In this document: piece after piece, positions 1 through 8,740 of the stretch
Numbering within the stretch: position 1 is the stretch's first letter
Layout of the letters: each line of letters starts with the position of its first letter
Source of the DNA: Cystobacter ferrugineus
Lineage (GTDB): Bacteria; Myxococcota; Myxococcia; Myxococcales; Myxococcaceae
DNA: 64,000 nucleotides
Assembly: GCF_001887355.1 (NCBI RefSeq)
Contig: NZ_MPIN01000014.1
Coordinates: 231,684 to 295,683, forward strand
Direction: 5' to 3'
The notes under the pieces: model-generated
Seen by the model: only the letters and a program-made list of their open reading frames with translations
What the model was told of the DNA's origin: nothing
The model's database searches: none
Position numbers and translations under genes: made by a program

Positions 1-830
1 AGCTCGGAGAAGAGCGAGACGGAGACGGCGGCGCCGAAACGCTCATCCGTCTGGCCCAGGTTGAAGGGCACCCGCGTGGCGATGGCCGAGGCCCCCACCC
101 GGCTCTTGCCGAACTTGTAGGCGCCGCGCACCGCCAGGGTAGGCGTGAAGGCCAGCTCGAAGGCCGCGTCCTTGGCCGTGTTGTTCGGCGTGGGAAACCC
201 CAACGCCGCCCCCAGCTCGAGCGACGGTGTCGCGTAGAGGTACTTCACCTGCTGGCGCATGAAGGCCGTGTTGCCGCCCAGGAAGAGCGCGCCCACCAGG
301 TTGATGCCATGCGGGTTGAGCGGTGCGTGCAGATCCCAGTCCTGTCCCAGCGACAAGACATGGTTGGGATTGAAGGCATAGTCCACCCGCGCGATGCGCA
401 CACGAGGCAGGCTCGCCACGGTGGGCGTGGCCTTGGCGAAGTCCACGAAATCGATTTCGAGCTGCGCGCGCGCGCGCCCCTTCTCGTTGAGCCAGAAGCC
501 CACACGCGACTGCGCCACCTGGAAGGAGTAGCGGGCCTTGTCCGGAGCGTTGGAGAAGACAGGGTTGCCCGCGGCGGTGATCGCCACCGCGTTGGGCTGG
601 TTGTAGGACTCCACCGCGCCCGTAGCGGCCACCAGACGAGGGTTGAAGGTGCCATAGAAGCGGAAGAGGTTCTCCTCCTCCGGGGTGGAGGGCGGAGGGG
701 GAGGCGGAGGCGGCTGGGTGGCGGCAACGGGCGCCGTGGCCTCACTGGAGCCGGGCGTCTGGGCCAGCGCACCGGGGGCGGAGCAGAGACCCGCGGTAGC
801 GAGCAGTGCAACGATTCGAGCGTTCTTCAT
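1..830 (-). CDS. Outer-membrane porin-like protein (3' end outside window)
   Basis: Starts at the ATG complementary to 828-830 and runs off the left edge, so the C-terminus is missing. The N-terminus is a clear Sec signal peptide (MKNARIVALLATAGLC, cleavage near ALA-QT), followed by a Pro-rich linker with eight consecutive prolines and then a region of alternating hydrophobic/polar strands (for example RVRIARVDYAFNPNHVLSLG) typical of outer-membrane beta-barrels. It resembles porin-type or DUF3138-like proteins that form a trimeric pore in the outer membrane, but the substrate cannot be read from the sequence. The nearest gene upstream on the same strand begins at 1717 and ends 140 nt away, so separate transcription is possible. 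Confidence is good for coding and export, moderate for porin. Confidence 0.7.
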   Translation of the reverse strand, partial: MKNARIVALLATAGLCSAPGALAQTPGSSEATAPVAATQPPPPPPPPSTPEEENLFRFYGTFNPRLVAATGAVESYNQPNAVAITAAGNPVFSNAPDKARYSFQVAQSRVGFWLNEKGRARAQLEIDFVDFAKATPTVASLPRVRIARVDYAFNPNHVLSLGQDWDLHAPLNPHGINLVGALFLGGNTAFMRQQVKYLYATPSLELGAALGFPTPNNTAKDAAFELAFTPTLAVRGAYKFGKSRVGASAIATRVPFNLGQTDERFGAAVSVSLFSE

Positions 831-970
831 GACGTCTCCTGGTGGCACGAGGCGCGGGAACATGCCGGACTCCCCTCGGGGCCATCTCCCCGGAGGCTAC
901 CCGTCCTCCCTCTCCGTGCATCAGGTTTCGTTGGACGCACCGCGTCCAACGTCCGCGAGGTGCCCCGCGC

Positions 971-1717
971 TCAGCGCTTCGTCATGTCGAAGAGGGCACG
1001 CGCCTGCGAGTCCAGGAAGCCATCGAAGCCGGGGGCCCGCTGGGCGATCTCGAAGTAGGCATAGGGCCAGGAGCGGGTGCGGCCATCCCGGAGCGTCACG
1101 GTGACCGGGGCCGCGTGGGTGGCCGTCTGGCGCAGGTCTCCCCCCGGGGCTCCCTCGATGTCGCGCTTCATGGGCACGCCCGCCTCGAGCATGCGCCGCT
1201 GCCACACCTCCACGTCATCCACCGCCCCGGTGAAGTGGTTCACCTTGCGGCCGAAGGCGAGCAGCCACGCGCCGTACTGGGACTCCCGCTCCAGCGTGAG
1301 CAGCGCCGACTCCTCGGGAGGAGGGGGCGCGGAGAACCAATCGGCGAGTGCCTCGATGGACGTGGGGGCCGGGGGAGCCACGGGCAGCGCGGCCAGCAGG
1401 CGCTGGGCCTCGGCGGAGAGCTTCTCGGCGTGGAGTTCGGAGATGAAGACGCGGGGCAACCCCTCCGGGTGGGACATGTGGATGGCGGTCAGGTGCGTCT
1501 CGGGGAAGGAGTACGTCCCCGCCGGCTTCCAGCCCAAGCGCTCGAAGACGTGGGCGAAGAGCGAGATGCCTCCACCGGGCCGGGCCAGCGAGCGCAGCGC
1601 GATGTGATCATTGCGGAAGCGTCCGCCGGAGAGCGCGGCGAAGGTGCGCGCGTAGGGAACCTCGGCGGAGTAGCGTTCCCACAGCAGATCCAACAGTCGG
1701 GTGGCGTCAGGGCTCAT
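971..1717 (-). CDS. DUF1338 / 2-oxoadipate dioxygenase-decarboxylase-like protein
   Basis: A 248-residue cytosolic protein matching the DUF1338 (HglS/YdcJ, plant FLO7) family of Fe(II)-dependent enzymes. HglS of Pseudomonas converts 2-oxoadipate to D-2-hydroxyglutarate in lysine catabolism. The family signature is visible: H38-x3-R42 in NDHIALR (matching the H70/R74 metal-and-substrate pair of HglS), H161 in KVNHFTG and E223 in YFEIAQ, giving the His-His-Glu metal site plus the substrate arginine. It is clearly shorter than the roughly 450-residue proteobacterial enzymes and looks like the compact subgroup. No lysine catabolic genes adjoin it, so the true 2-oxoacid substrate is uncertain. Start is the ATG at 1717; the Shine-Dalgarno sequence is weak. 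Confidence 0.8.
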   Translation of the reverse strand: MSPDATRLLDLLWERYSAEVPYARTFAALSGGRFRNDHIALRSLARPGGGISLFAHVFERLGWKPAGTYSFPETHLTAIHMSHPEGLPRVFISELHAEKLSAEAQRLLAALPVAPPAPTSIEALADWFSAPPPPEESALLTLERESQYGAWLLAFGRKVNHFTGAVDDVEVWQRRMLEAGVPMKRDIEGAPGGDLRQTATHAAPVTVTLRDGRTRSWPYAYFEIAQRAPGFDGFLDSQARALFDMTKR

Positions 1718-1760
1718 GGCCCGCTGTCATAGCCGCGAGCGGGGGTTCTCCCCAAGCGCG

Positions 1761-3467
1761 TCAGGGCGCCCGCGCGGGGAGCAGGGCGTCCAGGGTCTTC
1801 TCCAGCTCCTCGCCTCGCAATTGCGCTTGCGTGGCGACCACGTTGCCTCGCGCGTCCACCAGCACCGCGAAGGGGAGGCTCTCCAACTGGAACGCGGCGG
1901 GAAGCGGAGCCTGGAAGTCGAAGCCAGCGAAGACATGCATCCAGGGCATCTTCCACTTTCCGGCCCGGAAACGCCGCACCTGCTCCTCGTCCTGATCCAA
2001 GGATACGCTGAGAACGGTGAAGCCTCCCCGCCCGTTGAACTTCTCCGCGGCGGCGTGCAAGGAGCCCAACTCCCCCAGACACGGCTTGCACCAGGTGGCC
2101 CAGAAGTCGATGAGGTAGAAGCGGCCCAGCAGGCTCTCGCGCGAGACGACGCCCTGCCCCTCCAACAGCTCGGCGGAGAAGGCGGGCGCGAGCTGGCCCT
2201 TCACGACGTGTGGAGCCTGCTCGTCCCGCGGTTTGCTCGGCGAGACGCTCTCGATCGTCGCGCGAGCCACCATGTGCTTCTCGGCGTAGGGCTTGAGTCT
2301 GTCGACGAGCGAGGCCACGCGTTGCGTGTCCTTCTCCTTGCTGGCCTTTTCCAACAGGGTGCTGAGCGCGAAGGCCTGGACGCTCTCCTCCGGGTTGCGC
2401 TCGGCGGCATCCATCCAGAACCGCTCCACGGTGGATGGGTTGACGAGAGAGGCCAGGGTGCCGAGGCCGGAGGGCGCCATGGCCCAACGCGGGTTGTTGG
2501 CGGGAAGAAGCTGGAGGAGTTCGGCGGCCAGCGCTTCACCTCGCTCACCCGGATGGTGAGTGGTGAAAGCGTAGACAGGCAACCCCAACACATCCAGGGC
2601 GGCCATCTGCCTCATCACGGGGAAGGGGTGGGAGCCACGTGCGAAGTCGAGCAGTTCCTGGGGCAGCGTCCCGTAGTCAAACTTCTGGCCGCGCTTCAAG
2701 CGTCCATTCAAGACCTCATGCCATGCGAGCTTGGAAAGGCTCGAGGCGCGGGCATGCAGGGCATTGATACGGTCCAGGGACGCATAGGGAGGCGCGAAGG
2801 TCACGAGGAAGGGAGAGGTGGCGCGGGACAGGGCTCGGGGATCGAGCACGATGCGGACCCGGCCCTCCCGGACACTCACCCGGCTCCGGTAGCCTCCGCT
2901 GTCCGCCAATTCATATCCCTCCGCCTGGGGACCGGGGACGGCGCGACCATCGCGGGTGAGCCCCAGCAACTGGTAGGTCACGCTGTCGCCTTCGACGGCG
3001 CGCTCGAAGACCCAGGTTCCATCGGGCTGGGCCAGCATGAACTCGGCCATGTAAGGATTGAAGCCATTCCAACTGCCGACGATGGAGGGGACGTCGATGT
3101 CCTCCAGATAGTCATAGGTCGCGAGCGTGGCCTGGAGCGACAGGGCTGGCTTGTCCGCGACCATCTGGAGGTAGAGCTGTTGGCCGGGATGGCCCGGAGC
3201 GGTGAGCCACAGGCTGTAGTCGCCAGGGCCCGGGGCCACCAGGGAGAAGTGCCCGTCGGACGCGACCGGAGCCTTCACCAGGGGTCGTGAGGCCCTGTCC
3301 TCCAACCGGGTCAAGATGACCAGGGCATCACGGGGCGCGGCACCGCCCACGCCCCGCAGCTCGCCCGAGATGCGGTACTCGCCCGGAGCGAGGGATGGGT
3401 GCGCCGCGCAGCCCACCAGCCAGAGAAGACAAAGACTCGCAACGAGAGGAAATCCAGGCAGACGCAT
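1761..3467 (-). CDS. TlpA/ResA-like thioredoxin-fold lipoprotein with long N-terminal region
   Basis: A 568-residue exported protein. The start at 3467 has a GGAG eight bases upstream. A lipoprotein signal peptide ends in the lipobox LVGC. Residues about 30-130 look like a carboxypeptidase-regulatory/transthyretin-like beta domain (ISGELRGVG...DYSLWLTAPG). Residues 130-400 are of unknown fold. The C-terminal ~150 residues are a TlpA/ResA/AhpC-TSA thioredoxin domain with the redox motif W-C460-K-P-C463 and a cis-proline in LPFAVLVD. Such proteins reduce disulfides in the cell envelope, for example during cytochrome c maturation, but the large extra N-terminal part suggests a dedicated partner. 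No cytochrome maturation genes flank it. The domain call is firm; the role is inferred. Confidence 0.8.
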   Translation of the reverse strand: MRLPGFPLVASLCLLWLVGCAAHPSLAPGEYRISGELRGVGGAAPRDALVILTRLEDRASRPLVKAPVASDGHFSLVAPGPGDYSLWLTAPGHPGQQLYLQMVADKPALSLQATLATYDYLEDIDVPSIVGSWNGFNPYMAEFMLAQPDGTWVFERAVEGDSVTYQLLGLTRDGRAVPGPQAEGYELADSGGYRSRVSVREGRVRIVLDPRALSRATSPFLVTFAPPYASLDRINALHARASSLSKLAWHEVLNGRLKRGQKFDYGTLPQELLDFARGSHPFPVMRQMAALDVLGLPVYAFTTHHPGERGEALAAELLQLLPANNPRWAMAPSGLGTLASLVNPSTVERFWMDAAERNPEESVQAFALSTLLEKASKEKDTQRVASLVDRLKPYAEKHMVARATIESVSPSKPRDEQAPHVVKGQLAPAFSAELLEGQGVVSRESLLGRFYLIDFWATWCKPCLGELGSLHAAAEKFNGRGGFTVLSVSLDQDEEQVRRFRAGKWKMPWMHVFAGFDFQAPLPAAFQLESLPFAVLVDARGNVVATQAQLRGEELEKTLDALLPARAP

Positions 3468-3646
3468 GAAACGTCTCCGTCGAATCCACGGTCAGGGTCC
3501 AGGCGGCACCAGGAGAGCGACCGGGTCTGCCCTCCTGGCATGAAACCCTATCAACAAGTCTCCAGACCTGTCTGCCCATTCCTGGGCGGACGTTCTTCTT
3601 CCAGGAGTCTGGAATCACGAGGCCCCACCGCACCCAGGAGACGCGT

Positions 3647-5341
3647 TCAGAGGAGCGTCTCGGGGACGTCGACATGGCGCGAGCGGAGCCACTCCCCGAG
3701 CGCCTTGCCTTGTGGATCGAAGCGCGTCGAGGACGACACGCCCTCGCCGAGCAGGCCGTCGATGACGAAGTTCAGCCCGCGCAGCCGGGGGAAGAGATGC
3801 CTTTGGATGGGGAGGCCGCTCGCCTCGGGCAACAGTTCGCGGAGCCGCTCCGGCGTGAGCGCATGCGCGAGCCACCGCCAGGCCTCATCCGTCCGGGCCC
3901 AGAGGCCGATGTTCGCGGTGCCGCCCTTGTCTCCACTGCGCGCGGCGACGACCCGGCCGAGCGCCACCCGGCGCACGGGCCCTGGGGGCAACGGCGCCGG
4001 AAGCTCCGGGGCCTCCGCCGCCGCGAGGGCCAATGTCTGTTGCGATGGAGGAATGACGACCCGCGTTCCCTCCGACAGGACGGCGACGTGCTCGACGAGC
4101 GCCGCGTCGACATAAGCCGGAGTGTAGACGCCATACGGCATGCCGTCCGTGGGGGGCGTCGTCATCGTGAAGCCCGGGTAGCTCGCCAGCGCGAGCTCGA
4201 TGGCCGCCCCGCTGAAGGCACGCCCCACCTTCTTCTCGTCCGGGTCCTTCGCCACGACGCGCAGGAACGCGGCCGCCTGTTCTTCCGTGGAGGCATCCTC
4301 GCGGTCGGTCCGGACGAGCGTCCAGTGCAGCTCGCGGGGCTTCTTGGGGAGGGCGGCCTCGAGCTGCTCGCGCACCAGGCGGGCCTTCTGCTCGATGTCG
4401 AGCCCCACCAGCACGAAGGTCATCTCGTTGCGGAAGCCCCCGAGGTGGTTCAGGCAGATCTTCAGGGAGGGAGGAGGCGGCTCGCCGCGCACTCCGGAGA
4501 TGCGCACGCGGTCATGCCCCACGGCGGAGAGATCCACGGTGTCGAAGCGCGCCGTCACATCGGGGCCCGCGTACCGGGCGCCCTCGATTTCGTAGAGCAA
4601 TTGAGCGGTCACCGTATCGACGGACACCGCGCCTCCCGAGCCCTCGTGTTTGGTGATGATGGACGTGCCGTCGGCGTGCAGTTCCGCGAGGGGAAACCCG
4701 GGGCGGCGCGCGTCGATCTCCGTGAAGAAGGAGTAGTTGCCCCCCGTGGCCTGGGCACCACACTCGAGCACGTGGCCCGCGGCCTGGGCGCCCGCGAGAC
4801 AATCCCAATCATCGCGCCGCCAGCCGAAGTGAGCGGCGGCCGGTCCCACGACGAGCGAGGCATCGGTCACGCGTCCGGTGACGACGATGTCGGCACCCGC
4901 GCGCAGGCACTCGGCGATTCCCCACGCGCCCAGGTAGGCGTTCGCCGTGAGCGGCGTGCCCAGCCCGAGCGCCCCGGCACGGGCCAGGAGCTCATCGCCC
5001 TCGACGTGCGCCACCCGGACCTGGAGGCCCAGCCGCTCGGCGAGAGCCCGGAGCGCGGCCGCGAGACCCGCGGGGTTCAACCCTCCGGCGTTCGTGACGA
5101 TCTTCACCCGCTTCTCGACGGCGAGCGCCAGACACTGCTCCATCTGGCGGAGGAAGGTCTTGGCGAAGCCGCCATTCGGATCCTTCAGCCGATCCCGGCC
5201 GAGGATGAGCATCGTCAGCTCGGCGAGATAGTCACCCGTGAGGACGTCGAGCTGTCCCCCCTCGAGCATCTCGCGGAAGGCGGAGAAGCGATCGCCGTAG
5301 AAACCCGAGGCATTGCCGACACGAAGGGGGGAGGCGCTCAT
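3647..5341 (-). CDS. AtuA family protein (acyclic terpene utilisation, DUF1446)
   Basis: The 564-residue protein starts at the ATG at 5341, five bases after the upstream gene's stop codon; longer readings of this frame overlap that gene and are not credible. Residues 1-450 are the DUF1446 domain (RVGNASGFYGDR, NAGGLNPAG, DIVVTGRVTDASL). Residues 460-564 form the C-terminal AtuA-like domain (VVAARSGDKGGTANIG). In Pseudomonas AtuA belongs to the citronellol/geraniol (acyclic terpene) catabolic cluster, but its reaction is not well established, and many bacteria carry the gene alone as here. No geranyl-CoA carboxylase subunits are nearby. It sits in a likely three-gene minus-strand operon with the VWA/GATase-like and DUF4159 genes, with no obvious functional link. 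Confidence 0.8.
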   Translation of the reverse strand: MSASPLRVGNASGFYGDRFSAFREMLEGGQLDVLTGDYLAELTMLILGRDRLKDPNGGFAKTFLRQMEQCLALAVEKRVKIVTNAGGLNPAGLAAALRALAERLGLQVRVAHVEGDELLARAGALGLGTPLTANAYLGAWGIAECLRAGADIVVTGRVTDASLVVGPAAAHFGWRRDDWDCLAGAQAAGHVLECGAQATGGNYSFFTEIDARRPGFPLAELHADGTSIITKHEGSGGAVSVDTVTAQLLYEIEGARYAGPDVTARFDTVDLSAVGHDRVRISGVRGEPPPPSLKICLNHLGGFRNEMTFVLVGLDIEQKARLVREQLEAALPKKPRELHWTLVRTDREDASTEEQAAAFLRVVAKDPDEKKVGRAFSGAAIELALASYPGFTMTTPPTDGMPYGVYTPAYVDAALVEHVAVLSEGTRVVIPPSQQTLALAAAEAPELPAPLPPGPVRRVALGRVVAARSGDKGGTANIGLWARTDEAWRWLAHALTPERLRELLPEASGLPIQRHLFPRLRGLNFVIDGLLGEGVSSSTRFDPQGKALGEWLRSRHVDVPETLL

Positions 5342-5346
5342 GCCCC

Positions 5347-7632
5347 CTAGACATAGCCGAAGCGGCGGCGCAGGAACCACTCGGCCCCCAGCAGCCCCAC
5401 GAGCGCCACCAGGTAGTACCAGCGATCCCACAGCGGCTTGTCCTTCGCCCGGCCCACCTCCACCACCGGAGGGTCCAACAGCGGCACATCGTCCGGAAGT
5501 CCACTCATGGGCAGCCGGTACGTCTTGCCTCCGGTGTACTTGGCGATCTGCTCCATCAGCTCCGGCCGCACCGAGGCGTCCGACAACTCCGGGCCCACCG
5601 CGCGCACCGCCACCGCGTCCTCGCCCCGGCCCAGGTCCGTCTCGCCCTTCTTCGCCGTGGCCACGAGCTTGTAGGGCCCGGGGGCGGGCGGAGGGAACTC
5701 CAGCCGCACCACGCCATCCGGCCCCGTCTGGCCCGTCTGCACCGCCACCGGCTTCTGCGTGTCCACCGACACCAGCTCCACCCGCACCTGGGCATCCTGG
5801 GCCGGCTGATAGTCCGACGTGCGCGACGCCACCACCACGCCCACGGGCCGGCCCGGCTCCACCGAGGGGGGATCCGCCGTCACGTTGAGCGTCGTCAGGT
5901 CCGGGTCGCGCACCAGCCAACGCAGCGCGTTGCCCCAGAAGCGATCATAGGTGCGGCTGGGCGAGCCCTCCTTGTGCGCGGTGAAGGCCCAGTACCAACT
6001 GGCGTCCGTGGCCAGCACCATCGCCCGGCCCCGGCCGTAGTCCCACACGGCCACCAGCGGCGCGTTCTTCCCATCCGATGTGAGGAAGGGGTGGTCCATG
6101 AGCACCGTCGCCCCCGGCTTGGCGCGCGTCAGGTTGGCGCCCGGAATGGCCGGCAGCTCCGCCCACGCCGCCTCCGTGCTCGTGCCCCCCGAGGCCATCG
6201 CCGTCACCGGATGGCGCATCCCCTCGGGCGTCAGCCGCGCCTTGAAGGAATCGACGTTGGCCGGGCCCGCGCCCTCCAACGGCAGCGCCTCGTAGAGCGT
6301 GGGCATGTTCGCCCGTCCCTCGCCCAGCACGCTGTCCCCACCGATCATCACCATCGCGCCACCGTTGTGCACGTAACGCTCGAGGTTGCGCTCGTACTGG
6401 GCGATGGACAACGACGAGTCCGAGTAGCCGAAGTTCTGGAAGATGACGACGTCGAAGGTGTCCAGCTTCGTGTCGAAGATCTCCTCCATGGGGAAGGGGA
6501 TGAGCGACAGCTCGCGCTCCTGGCTCACCACGCCCGGGTCATCGGACATGGTGCGCAGGATGTAGAAGGACACCATGTCCACGTTGGCGTCCTGGCGCAG
6601 CAGGCCGCGCAGGAAGCGCTCGTCCCACGAGGGCTTGCCCACCACCAGCAGCACGCGCACCCGGTCGCGGATGACCTTGAGCACGAAGGAGCGCGTGTTG
6701 TTGTCGCCCACCGCCTCGTCCGGGTACACCGGCACGCTCACGGTGTAGACGAAGCGCCCCGTCTGGTCCGGCGTGAAGGTGAAGCCAATGGGCTTCACGT
6801 CGTCCGAGGACTCGAAGCGCACGGACTTGCTCGCCACCACCTTGCCTTCCTGCTTGAGCACCACCGGCACGTCCTGGCCGGAGAAGCCCCGGCCGTGCAC
6901 CTCCACCTCCACGGTGAGCGAGTTGCGCACGAAGGCGAAGTCATCCACCTTCACCCGCTCGACGGCCAGGTCCTTCAGGGCCTCCTGGCCCACGACGAAG
7001 GTGGACACCGGCACGCCCAGGTCCGCGAGCGCCGCGCGCGCCCGGCCCACCGCCCCATTGGCCAGCTCCACGTTGTCCGCGCCATCGCTCAAGAGCAGCA
7101 CGCCGCCGAGCTTCTTGGCCCCCTGCGCCCCCGCGCCCGCCGAGCGCAGGGCCGACAGCAGATCCGAGGTGCCCGCGCGCGCCGGCTCCTTCGTGAGCGA
7201 CTCGGCGGTGACGGGCGCCAGCTCCGGGTCGAAGCCATACACCTCCACCGCGTAGCGGTCCTGGAGCGCCGAGAGTCCCGGCGCGGCACTCTCCAGGAAG
7301 GCGGCCGCCTCGGCCGAGCGCGTCACGCCCCCGGGCTCCACCGGGAAGTTCATGGAGGCCGAGCGGTCCACCAGCACCGCCAGCCGGTTCTTCATCCGCG
7401 CCACCTGGAGGTTGCGGATGCCGGGCTCCAGCAGGAAGAAGAGCGCCGCGAGGCCCGCGCCCAGGCGCAACCCCCACAACGACCAGCGCCGCGCCCGCGC
7501 GGGCTCGCGCCGCACGCCCCACGCCGCCAGTCCCACGCCGAGCGCCACACCCACGCCCAGCAGCACCAGCGCCCACACGGGCAGCGGCGAGAGGCTGACG
7601 AGCTTCCAGGCATTGAAGGGAGTGGTGTCCAT
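5347..7632 (-). CDS. Membrane protein with VWA and glutamine-amidotransferase-like domains
   Basis: 761 residues. Two N-terminal membrane helices (about 18-40 and 52-69) are followed by a von Willebrand factor A domain with the MIDAS-type motif D89-R-S91-A-S93 and a later SDGAD. Residues about 310-430 resemble a class I glutamine amidotransferase-like fold used as a binding module, without an obvious catalytic Cys-His pair. A Fn3/carboxypeptidase-regulatory-like beta region follows, and the last membrane helix spans 738-752. This architecture occurs beside MoxR ATPase, DUF58 and DUF4159 genes in Bat/aerotolerance-type clusters. The DUF4159 gene lies 24 nt upstream, supporting one transcript. 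MoxR itself is not in the window. Function is unknown; a metal-dependent protein-interaction scaffold in the periplasm is the likely role. Confidence 0.8.
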   Translation of the reverse strand: MDTTPFNAWKLVSLSPLPVWALVLLGVGVALGVGLAAWGVRREPARARRWSLWGLRLGAGLAALFFLLEPGIRNLQVARMKNRLAVLVDRSASMNFPVEPGGVTRSAEAAAFLESAAPGLSALQDRYAVEVYGFDPELAPVTAESLTKEPARAGTSDLLSALRSAGAGAQGAKKLGGVLLLSDGADNVELANGAVGRARAALADLGVPVSTFVVGQEALKDLAVERVKVDDFAFVRNSLTVEVEVHGRGFSGQDVPVVLKQEGKVVASKSVRFESSDDVKPIGFTFTPDQTGRFVYTVSVPVYPDEAVGDNNTRSFVLKVIRDRVRVLLVVGKPSWDERFLRGLLRQDANVDMVSFYILRTMSDDPGVVSQERELSLIPFPMEEIFDTKLDTFDVVIFQNFGYSDSSLSIAQYERNLERYVHNGGAMVMIGGDSVLGEGRANMPTLYEALPLEGAGPANVDSFKARLTPEGMRHPVTAMASGGTSTEAAWAELPAIPGANLTRAKPGATVLMDHPFLTSDGKNAPLVAVWDYGRGRAMVLATDASWYWAFTAHKEGSPSRTYDRFWGNALRWLVRDPDLTTLNVTADPPSVEPGRPVGVVVASRTSDYQPAQDAQVRVELVSVDTQKPVAVQTGQTGPDGVVRLEFPPPAPGPYKLVATAKKGETDLGRGEDAVAVRAVGPELSDASVRPELMEQIAKYTGGKTYRLPMSGLPDDVPLLDPPVVEVGRAKDKPLWDRWYYLVALVGLLGAEWFLRRRFGYV

Positions 7633-7656
7633 GAATGACAGTCGGAGTCCCGCGCT

Positions 7657-8415
7657 TCAGCGGCGCTTGTTGAGGATGAGCGGCAGGTGGACGGCGTCGT
7701 CCTTGTAGTCCAGGCAGAGCGCGTACATGCAGAGATTGATGCCCAGACGCACCGCCAGCTCGCGCTGGGGCTCGCCCCCGGGAGTCACGTCGAACTCGTA
7801 GTCGCCCAGCTCGCCGCGGCTCCACGCCCCCGCCAGGTCGTTCTGCGAGTACATCACCGCCGCGCGCTTGCCCACGCTGGCCGCCTCGAGCTGCGGCTTG
7901 TTGAGTACGCGACCCGGAGCGGAATCCAGCAGGAAGAAGCTCTTGAAGACCACGTGGGTGGAGGGCACGGGGGTGAGCGGGCTGCGGGGCAGCACCCGGG
8001 CGATCTCCCGCCGGAAGCTCGCGTCGAAGCCGTCCCCGTCGCTGCCGTCATTGGCGTCCGCGAGCAGGAAGCCCCCGAAGGTGAGGTAGCGCCGCAGGTT
8101 CTCCACCTCGGCGGTGCTGAAGGGAGGAAAGCCCCCGTCAGCGCCCAGGTAGAGGAAGGGGTATTCGAAGATCTCCGGACTGGAGAGGGCGAAGGGGCGG
8201 GCATCGGGCAGCACCTCCACGGAGGTACGCCGTTGCACCTCCCAGGAAATGCGTCGCAAGCCGGACAGGCGGGCATCCCAGCGGCCTCCGTGCCGGGCCA
8301 CCGCGGGGATGAAACGGCTCTTTTCTCCGAAGGCGGACGCACGTCCGGCCAGCAGCGGGACGAGCGCCGCGCTCCCGAACAGCAGGTGGCGACGGCTAAG
8401 GGGGCGCACGGGCAT
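7657..8415 (-). CDS. DUF4159 protein with Tat signal
   Basis: 252 residues from the ATG at 8415; longer versions of the frame run into the divergent promoter region. The N-terminus has a twin-arginine-type signal (SRRHLLFGSAALVPLLAG), implying export of a folded protein. The body matches DUF4159 (EYPFLYLGADGGFPPFSTAEVENLRRYLTFGGFLLADAND), a domain related to the GATase-like fold and regularly found with VWA/BatA-type membrane proteins. It is immediately upstream of such a gene and probably cotranscribed with it. No catalytic residues are known for the family. Some myxobacterial DUF4159 proteins are longer and membrane-anchored; this one appears to be a free exported form. Confidence 0.75.
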   Translation of the reverse strand: MPVRPLSRRHLLFGSAALVPLLAGRASAFGEKSRFIPAVARHGGRWDARLSGLRRISWEVQRRTSVEVLPDARPFALSSPEIFEYPFLYLGADGGFPPFSTAEVENLRRYLTFGGFLLADANDGSDGDGFDASFRREIARVLPRSPLTPVPSTHVVFKSFFLLDSAPGRVLNKPQLEAASVGKRAAVMYSQNDLAGAWSRGELGDYEFDVTPGGEPQRELAVRLGINLCMYALCLDYKDDAVHLPLILNKRR

Positions 8416-8470
8416 GGAAGCCCTATATACCGTCGACGCGCGATCGCATTCCCCGCTATACAGGAGGGCC
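8416..8470. promoter_or_regulatory. Divergent promoter region
   Basis: This 55-bp gap separates the DUF4159 operon (minus) from the small membrane protein gene (plus). It contains an AT-rich TATATA at 8425-8430 and a TATACAGGAGG segment whose AGGAGG serves as the Shine-Dalgarno sequence of the plus-strand gene. Both transcripts must start in or very near it. No clear -35/-10 pair could be assigned. Confidence 0.45.
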
Positions 8471-8731
8471 ATGGCGAAAGGCGGACAGACGCCCAGGGAG
8501 CCCGTATCCCCCCGGATGCAGGCGGCGTGGAAGCTCAAGGAAGCCGGGGACGTGGTGGCCGCGCGGCATGCCGCCGAACGGCTCCTCGCCGAGCCCTCGG
8601 CCCCCGAGGACCCGGCCCAGGCCGCGGAGCTGTTGCGCCGCGGCACCACGCCCCCCGCGCTCTACGGCTACGCGGCCCTGGCCGCCCTCTTCCTCGTGCT
8701 GCTCGTGGTCCTCGCCGCCACGCGCTACTAG
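8471..8731 (+). CDS. Small single-pass membrane protein
   Basis: 86 residues, start ATG at 8471 preceded by a strong AGGAGG two bases away from optimal position. Residues 1-60 are an amphipathic, helix-rich segment (MQAAWKLKEAGDVVAARHAAERLL) resembling one TPR-like hairpin. Residues about 63-83 are a C-terminal membrane helix, so it is a tail-anchored type of protein with the helical part in the cytoplasm. The stop codon TAG at 8729-8731 lies in the same frame as the next gene, and no other stop intervenes. It probably acts together with the downstream polytopic protein. No family recognised. Confidence 0.7.
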   Translation: MAKGGQTPREPVSPRMQAAWKLKEAGDVVAARHAAERLLAEPSAPEDPAQAAELLRRGTTPPALYGYAALAALFLVLLVVLAATRY

Positions 8732-8740
8732 GACATCGTC

